Shown: piece after piece, positions 1-10,464 of the stretch
Numbering within the stretch: position 1 is the first letter of the stretch
How the letters are laid out: each line of letters starts with the position of its first letter
Origin: Rosa chinensis
Lineage: Eukaryota > Streptophyta > Magnoliopsida > Rosales > Rosaceae
Direction of reading: 5' to 3'
Length of the DNA: 64,000 nucleotides
Assembly: GCF_002994745.2 (NCBI RefSeq)
Contig: NC_037094.1
Span: 45,273,139-45,337,138, forward strand
Made by a program: the position numbers and the translations under genes
Notes under the pieces: model-generated
What the model saw: the letters and a program-made list of their open reading frames with translations, nothing else
Databases searched by the model: none
What the model was told of the DNA's origin: nothing

Positions 1-3000
1 TTCGATGGTGACATTATAGGCTTTAACATTTTTGAAGCCATGAGGTATCCCCTAGAGGATGTTTGACATTATGCATGAGGATACTTTAGTCACTACCCTT
101 GAGAGTGGGGTAGGCTATACAAAGGAAGGGGTCACCATTTCAGAGGACAAGTTGAAAGACACTTGTGAGGAGAAAATCATTGAAAACGTCTCCTTCCTTG
201 AGGCATCTCCCTATATAGGTAAGTCTGTTTCTCCCTTGTCCATTCAGTTATCCACTAACAAGACTTTACCTTCAGTGGTCCAGGCCCCAGAACTTGAGCT
301 AAAACCTCTTCCAGACCATTTGAAGTATGTCTACTTAGGGGACAAGGAGACCTTACCAGTAATTGTGTCCTCTGCACTAACGACTCCACAAGAAGAGAAA
401 TTGGTGGAGATGTTGAAGCAACACAAGACCGCCATAGGATGGACATTGGCGGATATCAAGGGAATCAGCCCTACAACTTGCGTCCATAGGATACTTCTGG
501 AGGAGGGGTCTAAACCCACTAGAGAGGCTCAACGCCGTCTCAACCCTCCAATGATGGAAGTTGTGAAGAAGGAGGTTATCAAACTCCTTGATTGTGGGGT
601 GATCTACCCTATTTCAGACTCCAAGTGGGTCTCCCCAGTTCAGGTCGTGCCCAAGAAGTCTGGGATCACTGTGGTAAAGAATGCTGATAACGAACTGGTG
701 CCCCAAAGGACAGTCACAGGCCACAGAGTGTGCATTGACTATAGGAGGCTCAACGCAACTACAAGGAAAGACCACTTTCCTCTGCCATTCATTGATCAGA
801 TGCTTGAGCGCCTAGCTGGACATGACTACTATTGTTTTCTGGATGGATATTCTGGTTACAACCAGATTGCAATTGCAAATGAAGATCAAGAGAAGACAAC
901 CTTCACTTGCCCCTTTGGAACATTTGCCTATAGACGTATGCCCTTCGGACTTTGCAACGCTCCAGGTACGTTTCAGAGATGTATGGTAAGTATCTTTTCA
1001 GATTATATTGAGAAAATCATAGAGGTATTCATGGATGACTTTTCAGTTTTTGGAAAGAATTTTGATGATTGTCTTAATAATCTGGAAATAATTCTGAAAC
1101 GATGCATGGAAACTAACCTTGTCTTAAACTGGGAAAAATGTCATTTTATGGTTAAGCAAGGAATAGTTCTAGGACATATTGTCTCTGCTAGGGGTATAGA
1201 GGTTGATAAAGCCAAGGTTGATATTGTGCGTCACTTACCCTCTCCCACTTCTGTGAGAGAGATTCGTTCTTTCCTTGGCCATGCAGGTTTTTATAGGAGG
1301 TTCATCAAGGACTTCTCTCAGATTTCGAGACCCTTATGTCAACTACTCCAGAAGGATGTGCCCTTCCACTTTGACAAGGAGTGTCAAGAAGCTTTTGACA
1401 AGCTTAAGGAGTTGTTGACATCTGCCCCCATCATGTTACCTCCAGACTGGTCCTTGCCCTTTGAGTTAATGTGTGATGCCTCTGACTACGCAGTTGGAGC
1501 CGTTTTGGGACAAAGGAAGGAAAAGCTGCCCTATGCCATCTACTACGCCTCAAGGACTCTCAATGATGCACAAATGAATTACTCCACCACAGAGAAAGAG
1601 CTCCTTGCAGTTGTCTTTGCCCTTGAGAAGTTTCGCTCTTACCTACTTGGTACCAAAGTTACTATCTTTACTGACCATGCAGCTTTGAAATACTTGATGA
1701 CCAAGAAGGAGGCGAAACCAAGGCTTATCAGATGGATCCTACTCTTGCAAGAGTTTGATGTGGAAATCAAGGACAAGAAGGGTAGTGAAAACGTGGTAGC
1801 TGATCATTTGAGTCGCTTGGTGCATGAAGAAGACCATCTCCCTCTGGTGGAGACATTTCCAGATGAGCAGCTCTTTGGACTTCAGGTAAGTGAACCATGG
1901 TATGCAGACATTGTGAATTATATTGTGTCTAGAAAGATTCCTGATACCATGTCACGTGCTCATAAGGATAGGCTAAAGAAAATTGTTAAGCAATATGTTT
2001 GGGATGAACCTTATTTATGGAAATATTGCCCTGATCAACTGATTAGGAGATGTGTGCCTGAACATGAACAAAATGCCATACTTTCTTTTTGCCATTCTAA
2101 AGCATGTAGGGGACACTTTGGGTCTAAGAAGACTGCATTTAAGGTACTAGAGTCTGGGTTCTATTGGCCAACATTGTTTAGGGATGCACATGCCTATTGT
2201 ATAACTTGTGATAAGTGCCAAAGAACAGGAAACCTAGGTCCTAGAGATCAAATGCCCTTAACTAATATCATAACTGTGGAAATCTTTGATGTCTGGGGTA
2301 TAGATTTCATGGGACCTTTCCCTTCATCTTTTGGGTTTCTCTATATCTTGCTTGCAGTGGACTATGTTTCCAAATGGGTGGAAGCAAAAGCCACTAGAAC
2401 TAATGACTCTAAGGTTGTTGCAGATTTTATCAAGTCTAACATCTTTAGCAGGTTTGGAATGCCTAGAGTTCTCATTAGTGATGGAGGATCCCACTTTTGC
2501 AATCGGACGATTGAGGCTCTCTTGAGGAGATATGATGTCACACATAAGGTTTCTACACCTTATCACCCACAAACTAGTGGGCAGGCTGAGGTCTCTAATC
2601 GTCAGATTAAGGGGATATTGGAGAAGACTGTGAACCCCAACAGGAAGGACTGGTCCTTGCGTCTAGAGGATGCTTTGTGGGCCTACAGAACTGCATACAA
2701 AACTCCCATAGGTATGTCACCATATCGAATTATCTATGGCAAACCTTGCCATTTACCTGTGGAGTTGGAGCACAAAGCTTGGTGGGCTGTGAAGCAGTTC
2801 AACATGGATATGGATGCAGCTGGGCTTCATAGGAAGTTGCAATTGCAAGAGTTAGAGGAGATAAGGAATGATGCATTTGAAAGTGCTAAAATTTACAAGG
2901 ATAAGACTAAGGCATTCCATGACAAAATGATTCGAAGGAAGACTTTTGTTGTGGGTCAAAAAGTTCTTCTCTTCCATTCTCGTCTCAAACTCTTCCCAGG

Positions 3001-3196
3001 TAAGCTTCGTTCTCGTTGGATTGGGCCTTTTGTTATCACTCATGTGTTTCCTCATGGAGCTGTGCAGATAAAGAGTGAACATACAAATAACGAGTTCAAG
3101 GTGAATGGCCACCGCTTGAAGCCTTACTATGAGGCATTTGTGGAACATGAAGTGGAGGCCGTACCCCTCCAAAACGTTCCAAACCCTGAGGATTAA
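1..3196 (+). CDS. pol: Ty3/gypsy pol polyprotein (RT-RNase H-integrase), partial
   Basis: A long open frame runs from 59 to a TAA at 3194. Bases 1-58 continue the protein leftwards in another frame ([20 protein letters not shown]), so a one-base frameshift near 58-62 is likely and the ATG at 59 is probably not the true start. Reverse transcriptase spans about residues 150-345, with [10 protein letters not shown] and the catalytic FMDD box at residues 324-327. RNase H follows from about residue 465 ([13 protein letters not shown], then [15 protein letters not shown] and TDHAAL). Integrase starts with an HHCC finger near 680-722 (ending CDKCQ) and continues with the DDE core: [15 protein letters not shown], then the Glu in [10 protein letters not shown]. 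No other stop breaks the 1045 codons, so the copy looks fairly young. Smaller reading frames inside it are shadows. Confidence 0.92.
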
Positions 3197-5199
3197 ATGG
3201 AGGTACAAGTCTAGGCTGAAAGACTATAAACATTAAGCGCTGCTTGGGAGGCAACCCAATTCAGAAGTTGCTGTGGAGGAGTCATCAACGCAGATTTGTT
3301 TTATCTTTCCCTTTTACTCCTCCAATTTTCTTTGTACTTAGTCATTATTTTCGTAAATCTTTTTCCTATATACTTAAGTGTTTCATTGCATGTTTATACT
3401 TGATTACATTGAGGACAATGCAATATTTAAGTGTGGGGGAAGGGATTTATATTTGAGTCTTTTATTTTGAGTCATATATGGAAAAATACAAAAGAATCGA
3501 AAAATGTCAAAAAAAAAAAAAAAAGTCAAAAATTTTCGTTGCTTTTGTTTTTGTTTTGAGTCTTAGGATGCCCTTTCAACTGTCTAGGATGATTCTATAT
3601 CTCTGAAATCATGATTAAAAGAGGATCACAAGATTGAGATGATTTTTAAACATGGTATTCTTTGGTTAATTGAGATATATGAAAAATATGTGCATGTGTA
3701 GTGGATATGGATTTCGAAACTTTGGTACAGAATATAAAGCATGTTAAGATGAGTTTTGATTCATAAAGCCATGTGAGATATTTGAGCCATGTCCCTTTTT
3801 CTTGGAGTGATAAATGAAAATATATTCTTAATTTCTTGGCGATATTTTGATGATCTCATTATTCTTCATTTGATTGATTGCTTGCCATAGATTAAGTTTG
3901 ATGGACTAGAGAATGCTAGAATTCACTCTTGTGCTTGTTGAGACGTTGTATCAATACATGGCCCTGATTCTGGAAGGGATAGAGGCACCCTAGGAATTAC
4001 CACCATTGCTAAATAAACCTGTGTCCCTATTTGTGCCCGTCGTGGGACTCCCCTAGATAAACCCTTTTGAGCCTACATTAAGTCTTTTCTTTCATCACCC
4101 TTAAAAACCTTAACCATGAAGCTTAGTATAGTTATAACCCTACCCTTTGTTCTAAGAACTTAGTGGAGCTATCTTTTGAGACATACTACGTGGGTTTGGT
4201 GCTAAGGATGAAGAGTGAGAAGAGGTGAAAGTTCAAGTGTGGGGGTAGACTTGTCCATGAAAGAAAAAAAAAAATATATATATATATATATATGTGAAAG
4301 CCGTGAAAAATGAAAAGAAAAGAAATTTGTATACGGCTACAAAAGAAAAGAAATGTTTATGGATTTTAGTCCCCCATACTTGGAGATTTTGGAGTCTACT
4401 TTAAACTGAAGGCCTACTACAGAAAAATTTGGCCTTTGTCCATTTCACTATAGTTCAAGGGTATTTTACAATGAAGATTGGGCCCAACATGAAGACATTA
4501 GGCCCTTTTATATTACCTCTAGGGAAAGTGACGTTTTTACAATGCATTGGTGGAAATTCAAGAGGTCTCTACATCTACATGTGCTCTACTAGGTTTTTAG
4601 GACACTTTGATAAATCCTTACCTTTCGTTTCTTTAAACCTTGAGCCTTAGCCCCATTACAACCCTTGAGAAGACCTTCTTGATCCTTAAGATGGGACAGC
4701 CCTTGATGTGGAGATGAGTTACAAGAGTTGAACCTATGGCTTGGGTCCATCTGTGCAAGTAGTTAGTATCCTTCATGAGATCTTTAAAGAAAATTATACA
4801 TGTGCTTTCGTTTCTTACATTATGTGATATACTTGTTATCTTTCACATATACTTGAGTGTATAAGCTTTTAAGCATTGCCATGATCTGAGAGAAGAAAGA
4901 GTGGATATACCTTTGTGAGGATATGAATCATACTTGTCTGAAACATGCTTAACAGAACCATCACCATTGTTACAACCACGTCCTACTTGTGTATGTGTAA
5001 ATTATGTGTTTAAATTAACTCTCGAATGCCTAACATTGAATTTTGGTTGAGTGCTAATCTTGGTGTTATGAAAGTAAGAGATTGCTGAGACAAATAGTTG
5101 AAGGGCAATAGAGTCATTGTTTTTGTAGAGTCTTTAATTTCTGTTGAGTCTTAGTGTGATTTTGCTAAGGGACTAGCAAAAGCTAAGTGTGGGGGAATT
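3197..5199 (+). other. Athila 3' spacer with three polypurine-tract-like motifs
   Basis: About 2 kb without a convincing ORF between pol and the 3' LTR. The motif AAGTGTGGGGG occurs near 3429, 4235 and 5185. The last lies directly before the LTR and is the functional polypurine tract; the other two look like internal copies. The block is homologous, in reverse, to 15590-17870. An (AT)n run lies near 4273-4293 and a poly-A run near 3510-3523. Confidence 0.75.
5185..5199 (+). promoter_or_regulatory. Polypurine tract (plus-strand primer)
   Basis: Purine-rich AAGTGTGGGGGAATT ends where the LTR begins with TGATAGG. This is the expected position of the primer for plus-strand DNA synthesis. Confidence 0.8.
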
Positions 5200-7541
5200 T
5201 GATAGGAGCATTTTAATGCGACGTTTTACTTGTTTTTCCCTACATTTTATGCGCCATTTCCTTATTAAAACCCTGTTTAGGAAAGTTTCCATTCTTTGAT
5301 TGGGAAAGTTCCTATTTGTAGAAAGTTTCTATTTTTGTAGTTTCTATTTTTCATTTTTTAGAAAGTTTCCATTTTCAGTTTAGGAAAGTTGCCATTTTTC
5401 ATTTTAGGAAAGTTTCTATTTTCTTACTAGTTTCTATTTTCAGGACCTCCGAGCTAGAAAGTGGAAATGAACTCACAAATGGAAAGAGGAGCTTGCGATC
5501 ACCAAGGGGAGCAAAGATGAAGAACAATGAGCCACAGAAATGAGCAGAAATGAAGAAAAGAAGTTTTCCTGGTCCAACCAGGAAACCCTGCGAAAATGAG
5601 GAAAGCCCACCAATGAAGTTTCCAACGTTACTATGAAAAAGAAATGGAAAAATAAAGTGTTGTGACGTTGGAAGATGACATGGCATAGAAGTGACGCATG
5701 GAGGCCCAAAAACTCTCAAGACTTGTTGGATTTTCGGCTAATTGGATAAAAGCCCACCAAAGCCCATGGAACTAGGGTTTGTGACGCAAACCCTAGCACT
5801 AAAGTTGTTGTTGCCGTGAATTTGCAAGAGAGAAACAAGGAGGTGGCGTCCAAGAAAATCAGAAATTAAAAGGAGATTTTCTAGGGTTATTTTTATGGAA
5901 ATAAATCAAGAGATAAACCCTAGAGACTCCTAGCCGTCCAAGCAAGAGAGAAACAAGGAATTGCCGTGCAAAATAAAAGAGAAACCCTAGAGAATTCGGC
6001 CAAGGGATAATGAAGAGAGAAACTAGGGTTTTGCCGTGTGGAAAATCAGAAATTCAAGAGAGATTTCGTGGAGATTTCTTAGGGAGCTTTTAAAGGAAAG
6101 AGAATATGTGTTGAACACAAAAAGCTCTCAAAGGAGTCTAGGTTCGTCCCCCTTTATTCTCTAAATATATTGTTGCCGAAATTGGTGAAGGAAATAAGAA
6201 AATATCTCTATATATTTCGGCAAGATTATTTAGGAAATTCATATTGGAATTTTGTGATTGGTTGCACCACCTCATAGGGCTTATGTGGCACGAAACCATT
6301 GGAGGAAATTATGTGGAGAAGGCAAGCTATTGCCGTGAGTTTCTCTAGGGTTTTACACGGCTTGAAGACCTAGAAGCCGTCCCCTATATATTCATCTCTT
6401 CTCTCAACGTCAAAGAGTTCCTAGTTCCATTTTTTTACGTTCTACACTTGAGAAATAATTCAGAAAACTCTCTAGTTTAGCCGTGCTCCTCTCCATCCTC
6501 TAGGGCAACCACGAAGTGCAAGCAAGGCCAAGGAAGAAGAAGACAAGCCGTGCATACCATCCACCCTCCACCTTGAAGATTGCTTTCGAAATTCAAGAGA
6601 CCACATCATCACTTCATCCATCTCATCTTCATCACGGTGTAATCCGATTCTCCTTGTACCTTTGCTTTGTAATTTTCGTTGGTTTGCCTTAGTTGACACT
6701 TATGTATGAACAAGTATTGATTTCTGAAATTTTATGATTAATTGTTAATTTTCAGATTCATATATTGTGATTTATGGTTGCTTTTGTGTAAGTGTTTGAT
6801 TGAATTTGCATGATAGAAATCGTTTGTATGATAATCTTGAATGGTTCGAAACATTTAGGGTTTTTATGTGAATGTTGCTACGAATTTGAGAACATGAATC
6901 AACTTTTTGGTTTTGTGTTCTTGAATCAACAAGTAGTAAAGGTTTTGTACAAAAACCGAAATTTAATCAAAGGAGATTGCAATTAGGTGAACTTTTTCAT
7001 ACTAAGTTGCACATTTGAATTGATAGCCTTTCTAGATGCTTAATGCGTTGAACATGACATGATTGACTAGCTTTCTAGGGTTTGATTGCATGTTTGATAG
7101 AATTAATCTAGGTGCTTTCACTTAGGTTAATTAGCATTGAAAGTAAAATATGGGAAATTGTTTGCTTAGAACGTTTCACATGATCAATTCCTCTTGCATG
7201 ACTATGATGAACAATGATGAACTTGAATTAACTTTGATTATAAATTCCGATTTGATCTTTGTTCGTGCATTTCATTTGCATTTTTATGTTTTTGCATTTT
7301 AATTGTTTTCTTTACTTAGTTTAATTTCCGAAAATCAAAACCAAAAATCCCCCTAATTTCGTAAATATGTATATATTTTGTTATATTTTTGTAAATATTA
7401 TACTTTGTTTTAATTTTAATTGTTTAATTGTTTGATAATGACAGGTGTACCCTCAATCCCCGGAATAGAACGATCCCTATTTATTCTATACTACTAATGA
7501 CATTTCAGGGTTAAATTGGTCGCTTGCCAAAAGCGACATCA
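5200..7541 (+). repeat. 3' LTR of the Athila-like element (2342 bp)
   Basis: It begins TGATAGGAGC and ends GACATCA, the TGAT...ATCA form shared by the other Athila-type LTRs here. The start matches, in reverse, the ends at 21685 (TGATAGGAGC) and 22041 (TGATAGAAGC). The end region (GTACCCTCAATCCCCGGAAT, near 7446) matches the reversed block near 19899-19920. It is longer than the two minus-strand relatives (1857 and about 1782 bp), so the middles have diverged or hold insertions. It has many short G/A-rich runs but no ORF of its own. Confidence 0.88.
6385..6392 (+). promoter_or_regulatory. LTR TATA box
   Basis: TATATATT follows GCCGTCCCC in the 3' LTR, with a CT-rich stretch about 10 bases downstream. 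This is a plausible U3/R promoter. The reversed LTRs have counterparts (TATATAAA near 20943, TATAAATAG near 19501). Confidence 0.55.
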
Positions 7542-8806
7542 ATTTGAAACCCAAATTGCCATACAAATTCACTAAGCTTTTAGAAACTATGAAGAAAGAA
7601 GAATAAAATGTACGAAAACAAAAGTTATGATTGATAAAAAAATGTATAGATTCTTTGGTTTTAGAACAAAACCCAAGAAGCTATACAATTTTCTCTACAC
7701 AAAAGTTAAGAACTATGAACTATAAGATGAAGAACTAAGGAAAATGGAGTGGAAATGGAGAGAGAAAAGAGATGAAATGGATGAAGGAATATAAAAAACA
7801 TCCAAAGTGAGGGAGGGTCTATATATAGGCCAAAAGTGATAAATGGAGAGAGAACGAATAAAATGAAGGGTTAGATATAATGGACAAATATATAAGCATA
7901 AAATGTGGATCTAGTCTTTAATTCCACATAAAAATGACTTAAAAACCCATAAATATTTTAGTATAGGAGATAAAAGTAAGGGTAGCATGGCCATTGTGCA
8001 AGTGAACAAAGCATGTGAGGATGATAACATAGATGAACCTCACATTCATGATTGGGCAATTGGTTAGGTAAATATTGTCAAATGAATTGGTTGGGTAGGG
8101 TAGCCCCACCACGAAGCCTTACACTATTCATAATTGCTGCATAGGCCTTTTTATGTAAATTGACCAAAATGCTGCATTTTGGTTCATGTCTAGTCTACTA
8201 TTACATATGCTATTAGGTGAGCGAGACTATAGGAGAATATACTACATATTTAAAAATATTCAAAAAGATTAAGTAGAATTAATTATTTTAATTTAGGGTC
8301 TTTTCCCGTATACCCAAAAAGCCTTGGTATTTTTCCCAACTGCCCAACACTTTGGTATTACACTGTTGTTGATAGAAAAAGACTAACAGGGATGGTTTAA
8401 ACAAACAAATGCCTTTTGTATCCTATGTTGACCTTTGGACTCTTCTACAGTGCTTTTCAACAAAAAGAAATCAATCATTAAAACTTCAAAACAAAAACAA
8501 GACTAGCCTTCAACATGCCACATTTCGCCTAACGACATCCTGTCTAAGCGGCTACTCACAGGGCGGAATCACTGCTGCTTGTCCTAATTTTTCTGTTTTT
8601 AAAACTGACTCTTTCAGATGAACAGTAAAGTTTTAGAACCTTGGATTTCCATGGGATGCATGCATTTTAAAATAAACTAACATGACATGCATAGTAGATT
8701 GTGAACGATAATTATCATAAACTGATAAAATGAAAAATAATATTGGTTTAAAGAAGTGGGTGAACAACCATCTGAATTTATTCAAATATACATATAGTTA
8801 AAACAT
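7542..8806. other. Noncoding, old repeat sequence
   Basis: No gene is recognised. The first 130 bases after the LTR are a diverged copy of 11871-11996. A TATA-like CTATATATAG at about 7819-7828, followed on the minus strand by purine/pyrimidine-skewed sequence, resembles the promoter region of a decayed minus-strand LTR. A 70-codon frame at 8409-8621 has no recognisable feature. Confidence 0.5.
7551..7675 (+). repeat. Direct repeat, copy 1 (partner 11871-11996)
   Basis: This segment starts right after the Athila 3' LTR and shares the order AACCCAAATTGCCATACAAA, GAAACTATGAAGAA and CTTTGGTTTTAGAAC with 11871-11996. The copies have diverged by scattered substitutions and small indels. It may be the insertion target of the Athila-like element or part of an older LTR. 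Confidence 0.75.
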
Positions 8807-9135
8807 TCAGAGCCTCATTCTCAGGTAAACAGCAAAGGCTGTTTAGCTATCCATAAGAATGAGAACAGTTACTTACTTGATAAAAACACACTACTTCACA
8901 CCTAGACAGGAATGGAAGCACACTTGCTAATCTATTTTGAACTGCTATATTTTTGCTTCGAAGCTGCCTTCTGGGATCTAACCAATGCAGATTTGCAAAT
9001 CTGGGGGTAAGATTTGCAAATTCTGGGGGTATAATTATCAAGGGTAAGATCACCACTTTTATCAAGTAAGTAACTGTTCTCATTCTTATGGATAGCTAAA
9101 CAGCTTTTGCTGTTTACCTGAGAATGAGGCTCTGA
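8807..9135. repeat. 79-bp inverted repeat with 171-bp loop
   Basis: Arms 8807-8885 and 9057-9135 are reverse complements with one visible mismatch (GCAAAGGCTG against GCAAAAGCTG). The right arm ends in a sequence resembling an initiator-tRNA-Met primer site read on the minus strand, and pararetrovirus-like remnants lie beside it. Such a repeat could form by rearranged integration of a viral genome. The near identity suggests gene conversion or recent origin. Confidence 0.85.
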
Positions 9136-9140
9136 TACTA
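9126..9140 (-). promoter_or_regulatory. tRNA-Met-type primer binding site, degenerate
   Basis: The minus strand reads TAGTATCAGAGCCTC. Caulimoviruses and many copia elements use TGGTATCAGAGC, so this differs at one base. It lies just downstream of the stop of the coiled-coil reading frame at 9154-9450, consistent with a circular pararetrovirus genome map. A copia origin is possible. Confidence 0.5.
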
Positions 9141-9153
9141 GTGATGTGCGGAT

Positions 9154-9450
9154 CTAACCAATGCTCAAATAATCAAGAGGTTTTTGTTCCTCTTCCAGAA
9201 CATATAGGAGATTATCTATCTCTTCTTCTATTCTATAGATTCTAGTCTGAAGTCTATAAATAATATCCCAATAATTGGGAGATTCTCTGTCGAGACTGTC
9301 TCGATAGGATTTTAGTTTTCTCAACTTTTCTCTCTCTTTATGCAGTTCTTTACTAGTGATTTTGCAGATTGCAATTAACTCAAGTCTGTCTACAATCGAA
9401 ATTATGAATAGTAGTAAGCACTGTTTACCTTTGAATTTAGAGGATGATTG
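9154..9450 (-). pseudogene. Endogenous pararetrovirus-like coiled-coil ORF fragment
   Basis: An open stretch of 99 codons on the minus strand ends in TAG at 9154-9156; there is no start codon at its open end. It is rich in charged and leucine residues (KELHKEREKLRKLKSYRD, then RIEEEIDNLLYVLEEEQK), which predicts a coiled coil. It is followed by a tRNA-Met-like primer site, where the last ORF of a Caulimoviridae genome could end. Identity with a particular viral protein (transactivator or virion-associated protein) is inference. It lies about 0.5 kb from a coat-protein-like fragment on the other strand, so the locus is rearranged. Confidence 0.45.
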
Positions 9451-9978
9451 TCAACTTCATATATATATTTAAATAAAACTCTGATGGGCCCACCACGTTT
9501 CTAAAAATCTTATATACGCAATAATATAGACAGATATATGAAAGAGACATATGCATATGCAGACCTCTAACAAATAAAGATAGCAAAGAAACTTGCTAGA
9601 AGAATAAAGGGTACTAATGGCAGGGATTTGAAAAGATGGGTAGGTAGGAAAGAAAGTGAGAAAAGGTTGTGTAAGAGGGAACAAAAATAATACACTAGGG
9701 TGTATGAGAAGTATTTTCCCGGATTTGGGGTGTATGAGCATTAACCCATATATATTAAACACATACATGACTAAAATTAAAGGACCAATTGGAGAAAAAA
9801 TATGGAGAAAATGACAAAAACATCCTAGAAAAGAGGATATAGTAATAAGACCTAGAATACAACGTACATGTATATGATATACAAACAGAAGAATGTAGAC
9901 AACTATAAAATCAAAGAGGTAAATTAGAAAACAATTTTACATGAGTTGTAAAAACATAACAATATGGATGATATGTAA
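9451..9978. other. AT-rich noncoding stretch
   Basis: No gene is supported. A 99-codon minus-strand frame (9469-9768) is hydrophobic and of skewed composition, and looks like chance. The stretch separates two pararetrovirus-like fragments in opposite orientation. Confidence 0.4.
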
Positions 9979-10464
9979 AATATAAGCATAACAAGAATAT
10001 TGAACCATATAGAAAGAGCTCTACGAAGAAACATAGATTATATAAACAACATAAGAACTTTGATATACAACCTTCAAGAACTTTTAAGAAAAGAAAATAT
10101 ATTCCTAGACAATTTAGGCAAAGAACCCAATAAACCATGGATTAGAAAATATATAGCCCCAAAAGATAAAAGCACTTGTAAATGTTATTTTTGTTGTGAA
10201 GTAGGATAAATTAGACCTAAATGTCATAAGTTAGGAAAACAACCTAGAGAAAAAGTACAATTAATTGAGCAATTCAAATTAGTGGAAGATTACTTGGAAT
10301 TAATATATAGTTTAGACAACTTAAGAGATAATGAAAGTATTTATAGCATAAATAGCATTGATATGTTGTCCAAATCAGAATTAGAATTAGATTACTCTAG
10401 TAATTCAGATATTGAATTAGACGTATCCAAGAGGCTGAGTTCAACTTTGTCTCTAACATGTTAA
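9979..10464 (+). pseudogene. Endogenous pararetrovirus coat-protein-like fragment
   Basis: One frame runs from 9979 to 10464, broken by a TAA at 10207-10209. It contains a Cys pattern C-x-C-x2-C-x4-[stop]-x4-C from 10177; in Caulimoviridae coat proteins the same knuckle is CxCx2Cx4Hx4C. The missing His is exactly where the stop is. Before the knuckle lies a basic, Asn/Leu-rich stretch. After it comes a Lys-rich segment, then an acidic Ser/Asp/Glu tail (LELDYSSNSDIELD). The nearest start-like codon at 10000 is TTG, so this is an internal fragment, not a gene. No protease or RT is attached. It is dead and probably old. Confidence 0.62.

Larger units (their letters stand above)
1..7541 (+). mobile_element. 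Athila-like Ty3/gypsy retrotransposon, 3' part
   Basis: The order is reverse transcriptase, RNase H, integrase, a 2-kb noncoding spacer, a polypurine tract and a 3' LTR. The 5' LTR, primer site, gag and most of the protease lie left of the window, so the outer target duplication cannot be checked. The pol sequence fits the Athila clade (a [12 protein letters not shown] lead-in, RRLNP before the RT, an FMDD catalytic box). The LTR begins TGATAGGAGC at 5200 and ends GCGACATCA at 7541. Athila elements often carry an env-like ORF between pol and the LTR; none is visible here. A related copy on the minus strand is at 15590-22041. Confidence 0.9.

Noticed and set aside
2852..3208. 118-codon minus-strand ORF
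   Set aside because: It overlaps the integrase C-terminus in antisense; its sequence is the shadow of a conserved coding region.
9469..9768. 99-codon hydrophobic minus-strand ORF
   Set aside because: AT-rich composition explains the Phe/Leu/Ile content; no family motif or start context.
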